NCBI GenBank assembly: GCA_041740975.1
Contig: JBGSKV010000034.1
Location: 1-17,937 of the forward strand
Length of the DNA stretch: 17,937 nucleotides
From: JBGSKV01 sp041740975
Lineage (GTDB): Bacteria > Bdellovibrionota_B > Oligoflexia > Oligoflexales > JALZUQ01
Direction of reading: 5' to 3'
Below the pieces are notes generated by a model. The model saw only the letters and a list, made by a program, of their open reading frames with translations, had not been told where the DNA came from and did not search any database. Below, in pieces: positions 16,333-17,937 of the stretch (position 1 is the stretch's first letter; every line of letters starts with the position of its first letter). Made by a program: the position numbers and the translations under genes.

Positions 16333-17076
16333 ATGGGATTGTTTGGAAAACTAAAGAATATGCGCGGCCAACGTCAACAAAAACGCATGGACAAAGCGGT
16401 GATGCAAGTTGGCAGCTCTCGAACTATAAAAGAAGAGCGTATGGATGCGATTACGCACCTTGCTCGTATGGACGAAACCGAGGTTGCTGTCCCAGCGTTA
16501 CTCAGTCGCTTTAACTTTAGTCTCGAACACGGTATTCAAGACGAGCGCGAAAAGGCTGCCGCTATGGAAGGCATCCTTAATCACAAAGAGGCGGCCCTTC
16601 CCATCGTCACCAATCATCTCAAAAACTCCGATAAGATCGCATGGCCAGTGAAAATCCTTCAGAAGATCACTACGGAAGACAAAATTGTCGAAGCTCTGAA
16701 AGAAGCTCTTATATTTGAAGATACCAGTTTTGATATGGGTCATACCGATAAAAACTACGATGTGCTTTGCTATTTAAGGGATTACAAACTTCCTGGCTTC
16801 CATGCGAAGCTCGGACATTTTTTGAACGACCCGGATGAACGCGTACGATTCGCCGCTATCGAAGTGTTGGTCGAGCAAGACGAACCCCAAATCGCACTTC
16901 TGCTGGAGAGATTTATCGCTGACGATAGTCCTGACAATATTCGCATTCGCGAAAAAGTCATTCGCTGCTTTTTGGATCGCGGTTGGAAACTCAAAAACAC
17001 TGAGCCTTATTTAGATGGATTTGTTATACCGGGCGTCAAAGTAAATAAGCAGGGCGAGCTTAAAGAATCCAGATAA
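16333..17076 (+). CDS. HEAT-repeat protein of unknown function
   Basis: A 247-residue soluble protein starting MGLFGKLKNMRGQRQQKRMDK. ATG 16333 is chosen because GGAG lies 6 bases upstream; a TTG at 16225 in the same frame would overlap the divergent glmU start and add a stretch unlike the rest. Paired-helix HEAT-like units are visible: IKEERMDAITHLARMDETEVAVPALLSRF, EKAAAMEGILNHKEAALPIVTNHL, LPGFHAKLGHFLNDPDERVRFAAIEVLVEQ and IALLLERFIADDSPDNIRIREKVIRCFLD (two strings each, paraphrased in order along the chain). Such proteins usually act as binding scaffolds. No signal peptide or membrane segment is seen. The next gene begins 15 bp downstream, so they are probably one transcript. Confidence 0.75.
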   Translation: MGLFGKLKNMRGQRQQKRMDKAVMQVGSSRTIKEERMDAITHLARMDETEVAVPALLSRFNFSLEHGIQDEREKAAAMEGILNHKEAALPIVTNHLKNSDKIAWPVKILQKITTEDKIVEALKEALIFEDTSFDMGHTDKNYDVLCYLRDYKLPGFHAKLGHFLNDPDERVRFAAIEVLVEQDEPQIALLLERFIADDSPDNIRIREKVIRCFLDRGWKLKNTEPYLDGFVIPGVKVNKQGELKESR

Positions 17077-17091
17077 TCGACTTAAATTTTT

Positions 17092-17751
17092 TTGAGGTTT
17101 TTAATTAGAAATAATTTGAAATTTTTGTGGATTGCTATGATTTCTGCAAATGCGCTCGCGCTGAATATCAACGAACAATGTGTTGGTTTACTTGCAGGCT
17201 CTGATCCTGATTACATGAATCGAACAACAGTTCTTCCGTCCGAATATGATGGTTCCTTTGTCCAACGGGTGCATAAAGTCATTCAAGGAAAAACTAGATC
17301 TGTCATCGAAAAATATTTAGGGACGCAGTATACCCCTGAAGTCATTGTAGCCGTCGCCGACCTATTCAAGTTTATGGGAGAGGTTGGAATCGGACCTAAG
17401 CTTTATAGCTTTGAGCCTTCTAAGCGTTTGCTTGTCATGGAAGACTTAAAAACTCCATATAACCAAGTTTTCGATGGCAGACTTATGCAAAGCCTAGGCC
17501 CCATGCAAAAATCTGGTTTGTTGACAGAGGCAGATGTGACACATCTTGAGATGCTTTACGAAATATTTCAAACCGGGAAAATGCACTTGGACTTTTCACC
17601 GAAGAATTTTGTGATTGTGAAGGAGGTTGATAATCCAGCTCAGTTATTCATGCTTGATAATATCCGCCCGCCCGGGTCGGTCACCACAATTGAACAAATA
17701 AGACAGGTTAAAGCTGCTATAAGTGCAGCTTTGCCCTTTCCCAAACCATAG
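17092..17751 (+). CDS. Secreted small protein with protein-kinase-like fold motifs
   Basis: A 219-residue protein with an N-terminal signal peptide: basic RFLIRNNLK, hydrophobic FLWIAMISANALA, likely cleavage after Ala23. The body has the landmarks of a small kinase-like fold of the RIO/aminoglycoside-phosphotransferase kind. A possible beta-3 lysine is Lys62 (FVQRVHKVI). GIGPKLYSFEPSKRLLVMEDL (about 99-119) resembles the N-lobe strand and hinge. HLDFSPKNFVI (165-175) fits the catalytic loop H-x-D-x4-N with Asp167 and Asn172, and LFMLDNI places Asp189 at the metal-binding position. A glycine-rich loop is not evident. The start TTG at 17092 lacks a clear ribosome binding site; a shorter TTG start would weaken the signal peptide. 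It probably shares a transcript with the HEAT gene. Kinase fold is an inference from motifs; activity, and whether the signal is a cleaved peptide or an anchor, are unknown. Confidence 0.6.
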   Translation: MRFLIRNNLKFLWIAMISANALALNINEQCVGLLAGSDPDYMNRTTVLPSEYDGSFVQRVHKVIQGKTRSVIEKYLGTQYTPEVIVAVADLFKFMGEVGIGPKLYSFEPSKRLLVMEDLKTPYNQVFDGRLMQSLGPMQKSGLLTEADVTHLEMLYEIFQTGKMHLDFSPKNFVIVKEVDNPAQLFMLDNIRPPGSVTTIEQIRQVKAAISAALPFPKP

Positions 17752-17760
17752 TTAAATGAA

Positions 17761-17777
17761 CGGCCGCTCCGCGGCCG
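17761..17777 (+). terminator. GC-rich hairpin before repeat copy B
   Basis: CGGCCGC-TCC-GCGGCCG forms a perfect 7-bp stem with a 3-base loop, 9 bases after the stop codon of the kinase-like gene. No T tract follows directly, so on its own it is not a complete intrinsic terminator. It holds the place of the proximal prfB hairpin (499-515) and has the same stem and loop lengths with three base pairs changed on both sides. Confidence 0.5.
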
Positions 17778-17790
17778 GATATCTACATTT

Positions 17791-17824
17791 GCTCCACCTT
17801 TCACAGGCGGAGTTTTTGTTTTTT
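17791..17824 (+). terminator. Intrinsic terminator after the kinase-like gene, at the repeat edge
   Basis: CTCCACC (17792-17798) pairs with GGCGGAG (17806-17812) around a 7-base loop TTTCACA, with one A-C mismatch. It is followed by TTTTTGTTTTTT. The loop is identical to that of the hairpin at 459-481. It ends the HEAT/kinase-like transcript and is the first part of repeat copy B. Confidence 0.8.
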
Positions 17825-17937
17825 GCGAAGAGTTGAGAAAAACTTCCCAGCACTGTTTCCAGAGGGTACGCTTGCCTGGCTAGCCACGGGGATTTTTATT
17901 TGTAACAGAGCTCCTGCCCAGGCTGCGCTGGTGTTCA
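17791..17937 (+). repeat. Interspersed repeat, copy B (cut by window end)
   Basis: Aligns without gaps to the reverse complement of 335-481 across all 147 visible bases. The terminator hairpin, the block AGAGGGTACGCTTGCCTG and the last 30 or so bases are best conserved. The middle 41-bp module (17826-17866) has diverged most. It continues beyond the window, so its true right end is not seen. Confidence 0.85.

Noticed and set aside
335..17937. The whole window as a composite mobile element bounded by inverted repeats
   Set aside because: The bounded genes are housekeeping (prfB, mutS, glmS, uvrD-type) and there is no transposase or integrase. Two copies of a dispersed repeat at the ends are better explained by chance of window choice.

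Overview
This is a compact chromosomal segment, mostly of housekeeping genes, with moderate GC and short spacers. The gene content suggests a Bdellovibrionota or related deltaproteobacterial lineage: a PomA-like MotA/MotB pair, a DksA relative without the zinc cysteines and with a lysine-rich tail, an FtsB-like protein and separate small secreted proteins. This placement is an inference from protein style; no rRNA or other marker is present.

Layout. Positions 1-530 contain no convincing gene. They hold nested inverted repeats and one copy of an interspersed repeat, and end in two terminator hairpins that face prfB. prfB (release factor 2, minus strand, 537-1653) is expressed through a programmed +1 frameshift that is clearly readable. 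A divergent spacer with an imperfect direct repeat separates it from a DUF2079 membrane protein (plus strand). A likely operon follows, motA-motB-TPR protein (3445-7223), then mutS (7314-10034) and a DksA/TraR-family gene (10206-10964), all on the plus strand.

From 10961 to 16242 the genes lie on the minus strand. In transcription order they are a GlmU-type uridylyltransferase without its acetyltransferase domain, glmS, a UvrD/PcrA helicase and an ftsB-like gene. The last of these overlaps the dksA-family gene tail to tail by 4 bp. This block joins amino-sugar precursor supply for peptidoglycan and LPS with DNA repair and cell division. Divergent from glmU are a HEAT-repeat protein and a secreted protein with kinase-fold motifs (to 17751). 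The window closes with a second copy of the interspersed repeat in inverted orientation.

Functionally the window covers translation termination, motility, mismatch and excision repair, transcription control, cell-wall precursor synthesis and division. I found no complete new defence or mobile system. The best leads are the terminator-linked repeat family with a covarying hairpin, the secreted kinase-like protein, the one-domain GlmU, the tail-bearing DksA homologue and the RF2 frameshift.
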